A DNA stretch of 64,000 bases from Actinomadura sp. J1-007 (GTDB taxonomy: Bacteria; Actinomycetota; Actinomycetes; Streptosporangiales; Streptosporangiaceae). The stretch spans positions 620,001 to 684,000 of the forward strand of contig NZ_WING01000001.1 in the NCBI RefSeq assembly GCF_009793335.1, read 5' to 3'. Both the position numbers and the translations under genes were made by a program. Each line of letters begins with the position of its first letter. Position 1 is the stretch's first letter. The notes beneath the pieces were generated by a model that made no database searches, was not told where the DNA came from, and worked only from the letters and a program-made list of their open reading frames with translations. Below are positions 28,871 through 38,036 of the stretch, one piece after another.

Positions 28871-30313
28871 ATGAGAAGCCGCGCGCGTTACGCCGCCTTC
28901 GGCCTCACCGGCGCTCTCGCCGGTGTCCCCCTCGCCACCGCCCCCGCCCTGGCCGACCCCGCTGAAATCCCCGCACAGACCGCCTCCGCCTCGCACGCGC
29001 GCGCGGGGCACGGCCACGTCGTCGTGGAACGGGGCGGACGGGCGCGCTCCGTACGGTTCACCGCCGCGAGGGACGGGGAGGCGGTGATCGGGTTCGACGC
29101 GTCCGCCCCCGGCGTGTCCTGGGCGCGCGCGGGCGCCGAGTCCGCCGTCGTGTCGCTGGCCGTGGACGGACGGCACGTCACCGACCTCGTCGTCACCTCG
29201 TCCGAGCCGACGCCACGCAGCCTCGGGCTCGGCCGCGTACGGCGCGGCGGCCACACCGTCACGCTGCGGTTCGCGCGGGGCAGCGCGGCGGCGGCGCGGC
29301 GCGTCGTCCTCGCCCGCACCAGGGTGCGGACGCCGAAGGCCGACCAGATCGCCCTGCGCCACGCCCCGGTCGTCGTCGGGCGAACGGGCGGGCCGCTCGG
29401 CGACCCGTACCAGAACGCCACCACCGACACCCCGCTGATCGCGTGGCACGAGTCGCGGCCGGCCGCCGCACCCGGCCACCGCGTCCTGGAGTACTCGGTG
29501 GTGTGGAGCAACGAGGACGGCGGCACCGACAGTCCCGCCCTGATGGCCCGCTGGGGCCGTACGACCGACATCGAGTGGGTGTACCGGGTCGAGGTGGACG
29601 CGGCCGGACGGCGCGTCGAGGGCACCGGCGTGTACCAGGCGCCGCAGCACATGACGCTGAAGTTCACCGGCCGCTACGAGGGCGACCACCCCGTCCTTCA
29701 GACCTGCACGCAGAACAACAACATGTGCGACGTCATCACGCCCCGTTCGCCCCTGCGCTTCCTGCCCGACGCCTCCCGGACCCGTCCCGCGGACCGCGCG
29801 CGCGAGGTGGTGATGGACCGCGAGCCTTGGACGTACCGGGTCATGGCGCAGGAGATGCTGCGCGAAGGCAAGGTGGAGAAGCCGTCCGACCCGCGCACGC
29901 GCGCGGTGGGCGACCAGCGCGCGTACCTGTTCGTGGAGTTCGCCAAGCGGACGGGCGCGGCGACCGGCATGGGATCCGCGCCCGGGGTGACGCTGGGCGT
30001 ACGGCTCAAGAGCGACCCGTCCCGGCTGTTCCGTTCCGACCACGGCGAGGCCGCCGTGTCGATCGACCGCGACGGCGCGGTCGCGACGACCGTCGAGTTG
30101 CCCGAGGGGACGGCCATCGGGGACGTCGCGAGCGTCGAGGCGATCCGGCAGCCGGTCGGGCTCGGCGACAACGGCGCCCCGTCCACGGTCACGGCGGTCA
30201 ACCGCGGCTTCTTCCTCGACCGCGCGTACCTGCCGCACCGTTCGGCCATCACGTGGAACGGGTCGGTCACCCTCACCCCCTCCGCCCCTTCCGCCGTCCT
30301 CTGGCGCCCCTGA
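28871..30313 (+). CDS. Secreted protein of unknown function
   Basis: A 480-residue protein with a clear Sec signal peptide (MRSRARYAAFGLTGALAG, cleavage likely after APALA near residue 28). The mature part is rich in beta-strand-like segments with a stretch reading LEYSVVWSNEDGGTDSPALM and ending FFLDRAYLPHRSAITWNG. It has two cysteines (QTCTQNNNMCDV) that may form a disulphide. I recognise no catalytic motif. TAGGTT lies eight bases before the ATG. Confidence 0.82.
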   Translation: MRSRARYAAFGLTGALAGVPLATAPALADPAEIPAQTASASHARAGHGHVVVERGGRARSVRFTAARDGEAVIGFDASAPGVSWARAGAESAVVSLAVDGRHVTDLVVTSSEPTPRSLGLGRVRRGGHTVTLRFARGSAAAARRVVLARTRVRTPKADQIALRHAPVVVGRTGGPLGDPYQNATTDTPLIAWHESRPAAAPGHRVLEYSVVWSNEDGGTDSPALMARWGRTTDIEWVYRVEVDAAGRRVEGTGVYQAPQHMTLKFTGRYEGDHPVLQTCTQNNNMCDVITPRSPLRFLPDASRTRPADRAREVVMDREPWTYRVMAQEMLREGKVEKPSDPRTRAVGDQRAYLFVEFAKRTGAATGMGSAPGVTLGVRLKSDPSRLFRSDHGEAAVSIDRDGAVATTVELPEGTAIGDVASVEAIRQPVGLGDNGAPSTVTAVNRGFFLDRAYLPHRSAITWNGSVTLTPSAPSAVLWRP

Positions 30314-30458
30314 AACACCCGTTCCACTACATCGATGACGTTCAACGACAAAGGGGGCAGGTCCCAAGGAAAGGCGGGAACCGGCGAACTCCGCGGGCGT
30401 CCAAGTAGTCGTACACTTCGCCCACGGTTCTCACGCTGACACTGAGAGGACACCCGCC

Positions 30459-31019
30459 ATGGCCTACGGGCCTCCCCCGTCACCCGGTCAGGGCCAGCAG
30501 CCCGGACGGCAGCAGCAGTCCCCCTGGCAGCAGCCGGCACAGCCCCAGCAGGGCCAGCCCGGATGGAACGGCCAGCAGGGGCAGCCCGGATGGCAGCAGC
30601 CGGGGCCCTCCTCCGCGTGGCAGCAGCCGTCCGGGGCGTACGCCCCGCAGGGCGGCCGCAACACCGCGCAGATGCCCGGCGGTTCCGGTCCGGTCGACCA
30701 TGACGACACGACCTGGTCGCTGATGGCGTACGTCGGCCAGTTCCTGGTCGGCGCGATCGCCCCCGCGATCGTCTACTTCGGCAAGGCGAGGTCGCCGTTC
30801 GTCCGGCGGCACGCCGCGCAGGGGCTCAACATGGGCCTCGCGGCGATCGCCGTGTGGTTCGTCGGCGGCCTGCTGTCCCTCGCCGCCGAGGTGCTGATCT
30901 GGGTCCCGCTCGGATTCACGGCCGCGGTCATGTTCTTCCTGGTGTACGCGGCGCGCGCGGCCAACCGGGGCGAGTTCCGCTCCGTCCCCAAGGTCGTCGC
31001 CTGGCCACTCCTCAAATAA
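30459..31019 (+). CDS. DUF4870 membrane protein with Gln/Pro-rich N-terminus
   Basis: A 186-residue paralogue of the gene at 25067. The first ~85 residues are Gln/Pro/Gly/Trp-rich (GQQPGRQQQSPWQQPAQPQ). The DUF4870 core follows: TTWSLMAYVGQFLVGAIAP, a membrane segment, FVRRHAAQGLNMG and a second hydrophobic region ending VAWPLLK. GAGAGGA precedes the ATG. No function is known. The two copies share the core but have different low-complexity tails. Confidence 0.88.
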   Translation: MAYGPPPSPGQGQQPGRQQQSPWQQPAQPQQGQPGWNGQQGQPGWQQPGPSSAWQQPSGAYAPQGGRNTAQMPGGSGPVDHDDTTWSLMAYVGQFLVGAIAPAIVYFGKARSPFVRRHAAQGLNMGLAAIAVWFVGGLLSLAAEVLIWVPLGFTAAVMFFLVYAARAANRGEFRSVPKVVAWPLLK

Positions 31020-31115
31020 CGTCGACCGCGCGTCGGGCGGGAACGGCGGCGGGGCGTCAGGCGGACGCAGGCGCAGACGTGGACGCAGACCCAGGCGCGG
31101 ACGCGGGCAGGATCG

Positions 31116-31835
31116 TCATGGTGCCGGGCTCGCCGGGGGCTGGTCCAGGCGGACGACGCGGCCGGGGTAGGCGCGGCGGGCGATGTCGACGTCGCGCTCG
31201 TCCCAGCGGCCGTAGAACACCGGGCAGCCGTCCCACAGCTCGACCTTCTCGGCGCCGGTCGGCCAGCGGTGGCCGAAGGCGTCCAGGAGGATGGGGTCCT
31301 CGCTGCGCGGCAGGTCGGGTCCGGTGCCGGGCGGCACCGCGGTGCTGGTCACGGTGGTCCTCCTCAGGGGGACGGAACGGCGAGGCGGCCGGTCGAAGAT
31401 CTCGTCGGGGGCGAGCCTGATGTCGAACGGCCGGTCCAGCGCGCACGCCCGGCCCCACGTCACGCGGGCCTCCTCGGCGTAGCGGCCGTCGCCGGCGAGC
31501 TCGTACACCAGCACCTCGGGGTCGTCGCCCTTGAGGTCGACCACCCAGTAGGCCGGGACCTCCGCCCGCTCGTACAGCTCGCGCTTGGCGCCGAGATCGG
31601 CCTCACGCGACGCGTCGGAGGTCACCTCGACCGCCAGCAGCGGCGCGCCCCTGATGTACCAGAGGTCGCCTCCGGCCTGCTCCTCGCGGAACACCATCAG
31701 GTCGGGCCGGAGCCACGTGCCGTTCGCGACGCGGGCGCCGAAGCCCGTCAGCGACGACTGGCCGCGCTTCGTGGCGAGCCCGATCGGGACGACCAGATCG
31801 GACACGAGGACCTGGTGCAGCAGCGTGTGGGTCAC
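31116..31835 (-). CDS. Uma2-family endonuclease-like protein, N-terminus short
   Basis: A 239-residue protein whose middle carries the PD-(D/E)xK-like Uma2 (DUF820) core: WLRPDLMVF, PLLAVEVTSDASREADLGA, KRELYERAEVPAYWVVDLK. The family usually starts with about 45 residues including a WT-DLL-LP and YELIDG block; here translation begins at what looks like the following helix (LLHQVLVSDLV). The 120 bases up to lepA do not supply the missing part in any frame I can read. It is therefore probably a 5'-truncated copy. A ~90-residue C-terminal extension (from about residue 145) is not typical either. Confidence 0.7.
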   Translation of the reverse strand: MTHTLLHQVLVSDLVVPIGLATKRGQSSLTGFGARVANGTWLRPDLMVFREEQAGGDLWYIRGAPLLAVEVTSDASREADLGAKRELYERAEVPAYWVVDLKGDDPEVLVYELAGDGRYAEEARVTWGRACALDRPFDIRLAPDEIFDRPPRRSVPLRRTTVTSTAVPPGTGPDLPRSEDPILLDAFGHRWPTGAEKVELWDGCPVFYGRWDERDVDIARRAYPGRVVRLDQPPASPAP

Positions 31836-31955
31836 GACGCCCAGTGTCCTCGCGGGGACGCACCGTTACCACCGCTTTGCATTATCCGCTCGCGCTCCCC
31901 CCGGCGGTGCCGCGCCCGGACGGCCCGCGCGGCTACTTCCCGCGCTCGGCGGCGG

Positions 31956-33806
31956 CTACTTCTTGCCCTTGTCGGACGACTCGCCGCCGCCGCCGGTGGA
32001 CAGCGCCGCGACGAACGCCTCCTGCGGGACGTCCACCCGGCCGATCGTCTTCATCCGCTTCTTGCCCTCCTTCTGCTTCTCCAGCAGCTTGCGCTTGCGG
32101 GAGATGTCTCCGCCGTAGCACTTGGCGAGGACGTCCTTGCGGATGGCGCGGATGTTCTCACGGGCGATGATGCGGGCGCCGATCGCGGCCTGGATCGGCA
32201 CCTCGTACTGCTGCCGCGGGATGAGCTCCTTGAGCTTGGAGGTCATCATCAGGCCGTACTCGCGGGCCTTGTCCTTGTGCACGATCTGGCTGAACGCGTC
32301 GACCGACTCGCCCTGGAGCAGGATGTCGACCTTGACCAGGTCGGCCTCCTGCTCGCCGCTCGGCTCGTAGTCGAGCGAGGCGTACCCGCGGGTCCGCGAC
32401 TTGAGCTGGTCGAAGAAGTCGAAGATGATCTCGGCGAGGGGCAGCGTGTAGCGGATCTCGACGCGGTCCTCGGACAGGTAGTCCATGCCGAGCAGGACGC
32501 CGCGGCGGCCCTGGCACAGCTCCATGATCGCGCCGATGTGCTCGCTCGGGGACAGCAGCGTCGCCCGGACGACCGGCTCGTACACCGCGCCGATCTTGCC
32601 CTCGGGGAACTCGCTCGGGTTGGTGACGGCGTGCTCGCTCCCGTCCTCCATGACCACCCGGTAGACGACGTTCGGGGCGGTGGAGATCAGCGAGAGGTTG
32701 AACTCGCGCTCCAGCCGTTCCCGGACGATCTCCATGTGCAGCAGGCCGAGGAACCCGCAGCGGAACCCGAACCCGAGCGCCGCCGACGTCTCCGGCTCGT
32801 AGACCAGCGCCGCGTCGTTCAGCCGCAGCTTGTCGAGCGCGTCGCGCAGCTCGGGGTACTGGTCGCCGTCCATCGGGTAGAGGCCGGAGAACACCATCGG
32901 CTTCGGGTCGCGGTAGCCGCCGAGCGCGTCCGGCGCGGGACGCGACGCGCCGGTCACCGTGTCGCCGACCCGGGCCTGCCGGACGTCCTTCACCCCGGTG
33001 ATCAGGTAGCCGACCTCGCCGACGCCGAGGCCCTGCACGGGCTTCGGCTCGGGCGAGATGACGCCGACCTCCAGCGTCTCGTGCGCGGAGCCGGTCGACA
33101 TCATCAGGCTCTTCTCGCGGCGCGACAGGTGCCCGTCGATGATCCGGATGTAGGTGACGACGCCGCGGTAGGTGTCGTACACCGAGTCGAAGATCAGCGC
33201 CCGCGCGGGCCCGTCCGGGTCGCCGACCGGCGCCGGCACGTCCCGGACGATCTTGTGGAGCAGCTCGGGGACGCCCTCGCCGGTCTTGCCCGACACCCTC
33301 AGCACGTCGGACGGCTCGCAGCCGATGATCCCGGCCAGCTCCTCGGCGTACTTGTCCGGCTGCGCCGCCGGGAGGTCGATCTTGTTGAGCACCGGGATCA
33401 GGTGCAGGTCGGCCTCCAGCGCCAGGTACAGGTTGGCGAGCGTCTGCGCCTCGATGCCCTGGGCGGCGTCCACGAGCAGCACCGCGCCCTCGCACGCCGC
33501 CAGCGACCGCGACACCTCGTAGGAGAAGTCGACGTGCCCGGGGGTGTCGATGAGGTTGAGCACGAACCCGCGGCCGTCCTCGCCCGTCCACGGGAGCCGG
33601 ACGGCCTGGCTCTTGATCGTGATGCCGCGCTCGCGCTCGATGTCCATGCGGTCGAGGTACTGGGCGCGCATCTGGCGCTCTTCGACCACCCCCGTGAGCT
33701 GGAGCATCCGGTCGGCCAGGGTCGACTTGCCGTGGTCGATGTGCGCGATGATGCAGAAGTTGCGGATGATCGCGGGGTCGGTCTTGTTGGGCTCAGGCGC
33801 TGGCAC
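31956..33806 (-). CDS. lepA: Translation elongation factor 4 (LepA)
   Basis: A 616-residue LepA/EF4, a ribosomal GTPase that aids initiation and back-translocation. G1 AHIDHGKST near residue 22, G3 [13 protein letters not shown]4 NKIDLPAA, and the C-terminal LepA-specific domain ([20 protein letters not shown]) are intact. The end is Gly/Ser/Lys-rich. It is divergent from rpsT, as in most actinomycetes. Confidence 0.98.
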   Translation of the reverse strand: MPAPEPNKTDPAIIRNFCIIAHIDHGKSTLADRMLQLTGVVEERQMRAQYLDRMDIERERGITIKSQAVRLPWTGEDGRGFVLNLIDTPGHVDFSYEVSRSLAACEGAVLLVDAAQGIEAQTLANLYLALEADLHLIPVLNKIDLPAAQPDKYAEELAGIIGCEPSDVLRVSGKTGEGVPELLHKIVRDVPAPVGDPDGPARALIFDSVYDTYRGVVTYIRIIDGHLSRREKSLMMSTGSAHETLEVGVISPEPKPVQGLGVGEVGYLITGVKDVRQARVGDTVTGASRPAPDALGGYRDPKPMVFSGLYPMDGDQYPELRDALDKLRLNDAALVYEPETSAALGFGFRCGFLGLLHMEIVRERLEREFNLSLISTAPNVVYRVVMEDGSEHAVTNPSEFPEGKIGAVYEPVVRATLLSPSEHIGAIMELCQGRRGVLLGMDYLSEDRVEIRYTLPLAEIIFDFFDQLKSRTRGYASLDYEPSGEQEADLVKVDILLQGESVDAFSQIVHKDKAREYGLMMTSKLKELIPRQQYEVPIQAAIGARIIARENIRAIRKDVLAKCYGGDISRKRKLLEKQKEGKKRMKTIGRVDVPQEAFVAALSTGGGGESSDKGKK

Positions 33807-34054
33807 CGGGGTCCGTTCGCAAACTCACAGGTGGACAGGGAAACGGCGGATCTTGCCGTATCCCATGTTCCCATGCCGGGCGGCATGCTCTGCGCAGCGG
33901 CCGGTTTGGGGTCGGCCCCAGGCATTGGTAGGCTATGCGACTGCGTGTGGCGTAGCGTCGTGCCCCGGGCACCGACCGCCCCGTTAAACGTTCGTTGGAG
34001 CCTGCCCCGCGACGCGGGCAGGCGAGGATCGCAACCAAGCTGAGGCACTACGAC

Positions 34055-34324
34055 GTGGCTAACATCAAGTCCCAGATCAAGCGGAACAAGCAGAACGAGA
34101 AGGCTCGCCTGCGCAACAAGGCCGTGAAGTCCGAGCTGAAGACGGCGATCCGCAAGTTCCGCGAGGCCGCGGAGTCGGGCGACGTCGACCAGGCCGTCGA
34201 CGCCCAGCGCAACGCCGCGCGCAAGCTGGACAAGGCCGTCAGCAAGGGCGTCATCCACAAGAACCAGGCCGCCAACCGCAAGTCGGCGATCGCCAAGCGC
34301 GCCGCCGCCCTTCAGACCAAGTAA
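34055..34324 (+). CDS. rpsT: 30S ribosomal protein S20
   Basis: An 89-residue S20, binding 16S rRNA helices in the body of the small subunit. It begins [17 protein letters not shown] after the initiator and is Lys/Ala-rich throughout, as expected. The start is GTG at 34055, with GAGG about ten bases upstream. The 248-base region to lepA contains both promoters. A strong hairpin follows the gene. Confidence 0.98.
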   Translation: MANIKSQIKRNKQNEKARLRNKAVKSELKTAIRKFREAAESGDVDQAVDAQRNAARKLDKAVSKGVIHKNQAANRKSAIAKRAAALQTK

Positions 34325-34367
34325 CCCCAAGACCGGGCGCCCTGACCGCACGCGCCCCCTTGACCCA

Positions 34368-34406
34368 CGACGGAGCCGCAGCCCCACCCGGGCCGCGGCT
34401 CCGTCG
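34368..34406 (+). terminator. rpsT terminator
   Basis: CGACGGAGCCGC (34368-34379) and GCGGCTCCGTCG (34395-34406) form a perfect 12-bp stem with a 15-base loop, 43 bases after the rpsT stop. Confidence 0.75.
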
Positions 34407-34499
34407 CATCCCCACACCCCCGCTGCCCCCTCATCGCACCCCCGCCGAGCGCCCGCCGCCCTCCCCACGCCGCCGCCCCGCGTCGGCCCTCCTCTTCGC

Positions 34500-34900
34500 A
34501 CTGCCGCCCGCGTGCCCGCCCCGCTCGCGCTGCCGGGCCCGTGTTCCCCGCCCCGCGTGCCTCTGCCCGCACTCCCGGACCACACGCCCGCCCTTCCGGG
34601 GTCACCGGTCCCGCCCCTCCCCCTTGGCGAGCCGCCGGGCCACACGCCCGCCCCTCCTGTCCCCGTCCCGCGTCCCCCTGGCGAGCCGCCGCGCCACACG
34701 TCCGCCCCACCCGCGCCGCCAGGCCACCCGTACGCCCTTCCGGCGTCGCCCGTCCCGCACGTCCCCCTTGGCGAGCTGCCGCGCTACGCGCCCGCCCCAC
34801 CCGCGCCGCCTTGCCACACGTACGGCCTTTCGCGTCGCCGGTTCCCCGCTTCTGCCCTTGGCGGGTCGCCGGGCCACGCTCCCGTCTGTGTCGCGTTGCC
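34500..34900. repeat. Degenerate repeat spacer after rpsT
   Basis: Most of the 609-base gap between rpsT and kptA is made of variants of CTTGGCGAGCCGCCGGGCCACACGCCCGCCCC, recurring near 34622, 34677, 34768 and 34856 with variable spacing. Frames across it are Pro/Ala-rich and not convincing as genes. Confidence 0.7.
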
Positions 34901-34933
34901 GGCGGAGTTGGGGGGCGGCGTACGGTTCGGGGC

Positions 34934-35572
34934 ATGGACGAGCGGCGGCTGGTGAAGATTTCGAAGTATCTCGCCAAGCATCTGCGGCATCGTCCCGAGC
35001 GGATCGGCCTCACGCTCGACGAGCACGGCTGGGCTGAGGTTTCCGACCTGCTCGCCGCCGCAGCTCGGCACGGCTTCGCGCTGACCCGGGCCGAGCTCGA
35101 ACACGTTGTCGCCCATAACGACAAGCGCCGCTACGCGTTCGACGCCGAACGCCTCAGGATCCGCGCCAGTCAAGGCCATTCGATCGAAATCGACCTCGAT
35201 CTGCCCGCCGCGCCGCCGCCTCCGCTGCTCTATCACGGCACCGTCGAACGCTCCCTGGAGCGGATCGAGCGGGACGGCCTGCTCCCCATGGCGCGCCACG
35301 CCGTTCACCTGTCCTCCGACCGCGAGACGGCCCGGCGCGTGGGCGCCCGCCACGGCGCCCCCGTCGTCCTCATTGTGGACGCGGGCCGCATGGCCGCCGC
35401 GGGACACACCTTCCACCTCAGCCCGAACGGCGTGTGGCTCGTGGCCGAGGTCCCTCCGCAGTACCTGACGCGACTTGGGGGTCAGGGCTTCGGCGTGTCC
35501 GCTGCGATGGCCGAGACCGTTTCCGACCATGTACGCGGGTTGCGGACCCACGGCGGCGGCGAACCCACCTGA
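34934..35572 (+). CDS. kptA: RNA 2'-phosphotransferase, Tpt1/KptA family
   Basis: A 212-residue KptA. The eukaryotic homologue removes the 2'-phosphate left at tRNA splice junctions using NAD+; bacterial roles are not settled. Family blocks: SKYLAKHLRHRPE at the N-terminus, GWAEVSDLL, DKRRYAFD, the NAD-binding LYHGTVERSLERIERDGL, HLSSDRETARRVGARHG and GVWLVAEVPPQYL. A TACGGT box precedes the ATG by seven bases. The last 91 bases overlap the 3' end of the opposing HAD-like gene. Confidence 0.92.
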   Translation: MDERRLVKISKYLAKHLRHRPERIGLTLDEHGWAEVSDLLAAAARHGFALTRAELEHVVAHNDKRRYAFDAERLRIRASQGHSIEIDLDLPAAPPPPLLYHGTVERSLERIERDGLLPMARHAVHLSSDRETARRVGARHGAPVVLIVDAGRMAAAGHTFHLSPNGVWLVAEVPPQYLTRLGGQGFGVSAAMAETVSDHVRGLRTHGGGEPT

Positions 35573-35991
35573 GGACCGAACAGGTACCGGTACGGGACGA
35601 TCTCGCGGATGGCGCGGTGGACGTCCAGCCGGTCGTCGATCATGTGCGTGATCCCGAGTTCGGCGCAGTGGGCGGCCTTCTCTGGGCGCCTGCGGCAGAA
35701 GCGGACGTTGCCGGGCGGAATGCCCGTACGGGCGTGGAAGTCGTGATGGGCCAGCCAGGCCAGCGTCCGGCTCCGTACGCGGTCGCCGCATTTGGAGATG
35801 ATCCAGACCCGCCCGCCGAACAGCTCGACCAGGCCCGGCAGCGCCTCGTACACCCCATCGATCGCCGGGGAGGCCAGCGCGTCCTCCAGCCGTCCGTCCA
35901 GGAAGACGGTGTCGGTGCCGCCGGGTGCCAGCGGCCCCCCGTGGATGACTCGGCCGAAATCGACGCCGAGCCGGGGTTCTTTCGTGTTCAT
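35482..35991 (-). CDS. HAD-like hydrolase with altered motif I
   Basis: A 169-residue protein with the outline of a HAD domain: LGVDFGRVIHGG as motif I at the start, VWIISKCGDR as motif II, RRRPEKAAH for the motif III lysine and HMIDDRLDV as motif IV. In motif I the second Asp, the acid/base of phosphatases, is replaced by Gly (D-F-G-R), so it may not be a simple phosphatase. It overlaps kptA tail to tail by 91 bases and is divergent from the LysR gene. The substrate is unknown. Confidence 0.72.
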   Translation of the reverse strand: MNTKEPRLGVDFGRVIHGGPLAPGGTDTVFLDGRLEDALASPAIDGVYEALPGLVELFGGRVWIISKCGDRVRSRTLAWLAHHDFHARTGIPPGNVRFCRRRPEKAAHCAELGITHMIDDRLDVHRAIREIVPYRYLFGPQVGSPPPWVRNPRTWSETVSAIAADTPKP

Positions 35992-36060
35992 GGAGCAAGC
36001 TTGGAGCCGCGGAAGCTTCGGCAGAACTATCGTTCGCCCGTCCAGCTATAGTCCTCATCT

Positions 36061-36924
36061 ATGGAACTGGGGCGGTTGTCGACCGACGCGCTGCACGCGT
36101 TCGCCGTCTTCGCCGACCACCTCAACTTCACGCGGGCGGCGGACGAACTCCACATCTCCCAACCGGCCCTGCACGTCAAGGTGCGCAAACTCGCCGAAAC
36201 GCTGGGCCGTCCCCTCTACCGCCGCGAAGGCCGCCGCCTCGCCCTCACCTCCGAAGGCGAGGCCGTGGCGCGCTTCGCCCGCGAGCTGAACGGCCGCGTC
36301 GCCACGTTCATGGCCGAGATCCAAGGGCGTTCTCCCACGCGCGCGCCCGTGCTCGCCGCAGGAGAGGGCGCCTACCTCTACCTGCTCGGCGACGTCGTAC
36401 GCGCCGTCCCCGGGCTCCGGCTGGTCAACAGCGACCGCGCCCGCACGCTCACCGCCGTCCGAACGGGCCGCGCCGACGTCGGCGTGGCCGTTCTGGACGT
36501 CCTGCCGACGGACCTCGACGTCGTTCCCCTCGCGTCGTACCCGCAGGTCCTCGTCATGCCGAAGGACCATCCACTCGCCGCGCGCCCCGCCGTCGCGCTC
36601 GCCGACCTCGCGGACGCCGCGCTCGTCGTCCCACCCGCGTGGGGGCCGCACCGTGCCATGCTGGAACGCGTGCTGCGCGCGGCGGAGGTCCCCTGGACGA
36701 TCGCGGTAGAGGCAGCGGGCTGGCCCCTGATCCTGCACTTCGCCTCCCTCCGCGTGGGGCTCGCGGTCGTCAACGGCTGCGTCCGGCCGCCGCCCGGCCT
36801 CGTCCAGCGCGAGATCACCGACCTGCCGCCCGTCCCGTACCACGCCGTCCACCTGCCGGCCCGCGCCGACGACCCCCTGGTCACCGGCCTGCTCACGAAG
36901 ATCCGCACCCACCTCCCCGCATAA
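36061..36924 (+). CDS. LysR-family transcriptional regulator
   Basis: A 287-residue LysR-type regulator. The winged helix is at the start (LHAFAVFADHLNFTRAADEL, ISQPALHVKVRKLAETLG), followed by a substrate-binding domain (RADVGVAVLDVLPTDLDVVP, PKDHPLAARPAVALADL). The downstream SRPBCC gene starts 11 bases after its stop, on the same strand, so it may be in one operon rather than a divergent target. Ligand unknown. Confidence 0.93.
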   Translation: MELGRLSTDALHAFAVFADHLNFTRAADELHISQPALHVKVRKLAETLGRPLYRREGRRLALTSEGEAVARFARELNGRVATFMAEIQGRSPTRAPVLAAGEGAYLYLLGDVVRAVPGLRLVNSDRARTLTAVRTGRADVGVAVLDVLPTDLDVVPLASYPQVLVMPKDHPLAARPAVALADLADAALVVPPAWGPHRAMLERVLRAAEVPWTIAVEAAGWPLILHFASLRVGLAVVNGCVRPPPGLVQREITDLPPVPYHAVHLPARADDPLVTGLLTKIRTHLPA

Positions 36925-36934
36925 GGACACACCC

Positions 36935-37360
36935 ATGCGCTACGAGACCGCCGTCACCATCGACGCGTCCCCGCAGACCATCTGGACCGTCCTCGTCGAC
37001 ATCGAGAGCTGGCCGGACATGACCCCGTCGATCAAACGCGTCGAACGCCTCGACGACGGCCCGCTGGCCGTGGGCGCCCGCGCCCGCGTCCACCAGCCCC
37101 GCCTGCCCGCCGCCGTCTGGACGGTCACCGAACTCGAACCGCACACCTCGTTCATCTGGGAAGCCCGCACCCCCGGCGTCACCACGGTCGCCGGCCACAT
37201 CATCACCGCGTCGAACCCGAACGGCCCCGCCACAGTCCGCTTCACCCTCGACCAGACCGGCCCGCTGGCCCCCTTGCTCTCCCTCTTCACCGGCCGCCTC
37301 TCCCGCGGCTACGTCGACCTCGAAGCCCGCGGCCTCAAAACCCAAACCGAGTCCCTTTAA
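36935..37360 (+). CDS. SRPBCC-family (polyketide cyclase/dehydrase-like) protein
   Basis: A 141-residue START/SRPBCC fold protein: YETAVTIDASPQTIWTVLVD and WPDMTPSIKRVERLDDG at the N-terminus, FIWEARTPGVTTVAGHIIT in the middle and the long final helix SRGYVDLEARGLK. Such proteins bind small hydrophobic ligands. AGGA lies just before the ATG. It probably shares a transcript with the LysR gene. Confidence 0.9.
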   Translation: MRYETAVTIDASPQTIWTVLVDIESWPDMTPSIKRVERLDDGPLAVGARARVHQPRLPAAVWTVTELEPHTSFIWEARTPGVTTVAGHIITASNPNGPATVRFTLDQTGPLAPLLSLFTGRLSRGYVDLEARGLKTQTESL

Positions 37361-37479
37361 CGAACGCCCCGAGCACCTCCGACTCACCACACTCGTACCG
37401 CTGGTACCGCTGGTACCGTGCCAGGCCGCTGCCAAAGAACGGCCCGAGCGCTTCCGACCTCTCCACCAGCGCGGTGTGC

Positions 37480-37930
37480 CCAAGCACACTTAGCCTCGTT
37501 CAGACTCGTTCGAGCTCACACGGACTCACGAACAGCGAAGGGTCTGGAGCACATCCGGCCCCCGCCCGGCTTACGACCTGCGAAGCTTGCCCGGACGCAC
37601 CTGGTCCCCGCCCGGCTTACGAAACGGGAAGCCTGCGCAAGCGCACCCGGCCGCCCGTTCACGCCCTCCGACTTTGAACGGCGGCCCAGCGCATTCGGAC
37701 TCGTTCAAGCTCGCGAGGGGAGAACGGCACCCCAAACGCGCTCAGCCCGTTCCAGATCGTTCAGGCACGCGAACGGCGAAGCCTGCCCGCGCGCACCGAA
37801 TCCCTTCGGACTCACGACCAGCGAACGGCACCCCCACGCATTCGGCCCCGTTCGGGCTCACGCTCACGAACAGCGAAACGCACTCAACGCGCTAAGTCCG
37901 GTCCAGGATCGTTGTGCGGGCCCATTCGGA
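37480..37930. repeat. Degenerate repeat spacer before holA
   Basis: The 676-base gap holds degenerate copies of a 46-60-base unit. CCCGCCCGGCTTACGA occurs at 37561 and 37607; variants of CGGACTCGTTCGAGCTCACGAACAGCGAAG recur near 37500, 37705, 37755, 37815 and 37850. Its base use is less GC-rich than the genes. The open frame across it has no convincing start signal, and I do not call it. Confidence 0.7.
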
Positions 37931-38036
37931 CTCATCCGGGCTCGGAAACGAAGACCGCCGCACTCCACTCCCCGGTGATGCACGATCGCCACCACGCAAG
38001 GTGCCTGGGGAACTGGGGAACGGGAGAACCGGGCGG

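Noticed and set aside
37418..37978. A 186-codon frame in the spacer before holA
   Set aside because: It consists of degenerate repeats, lacks a ribosome binding site and has poor codon bias for this genome.
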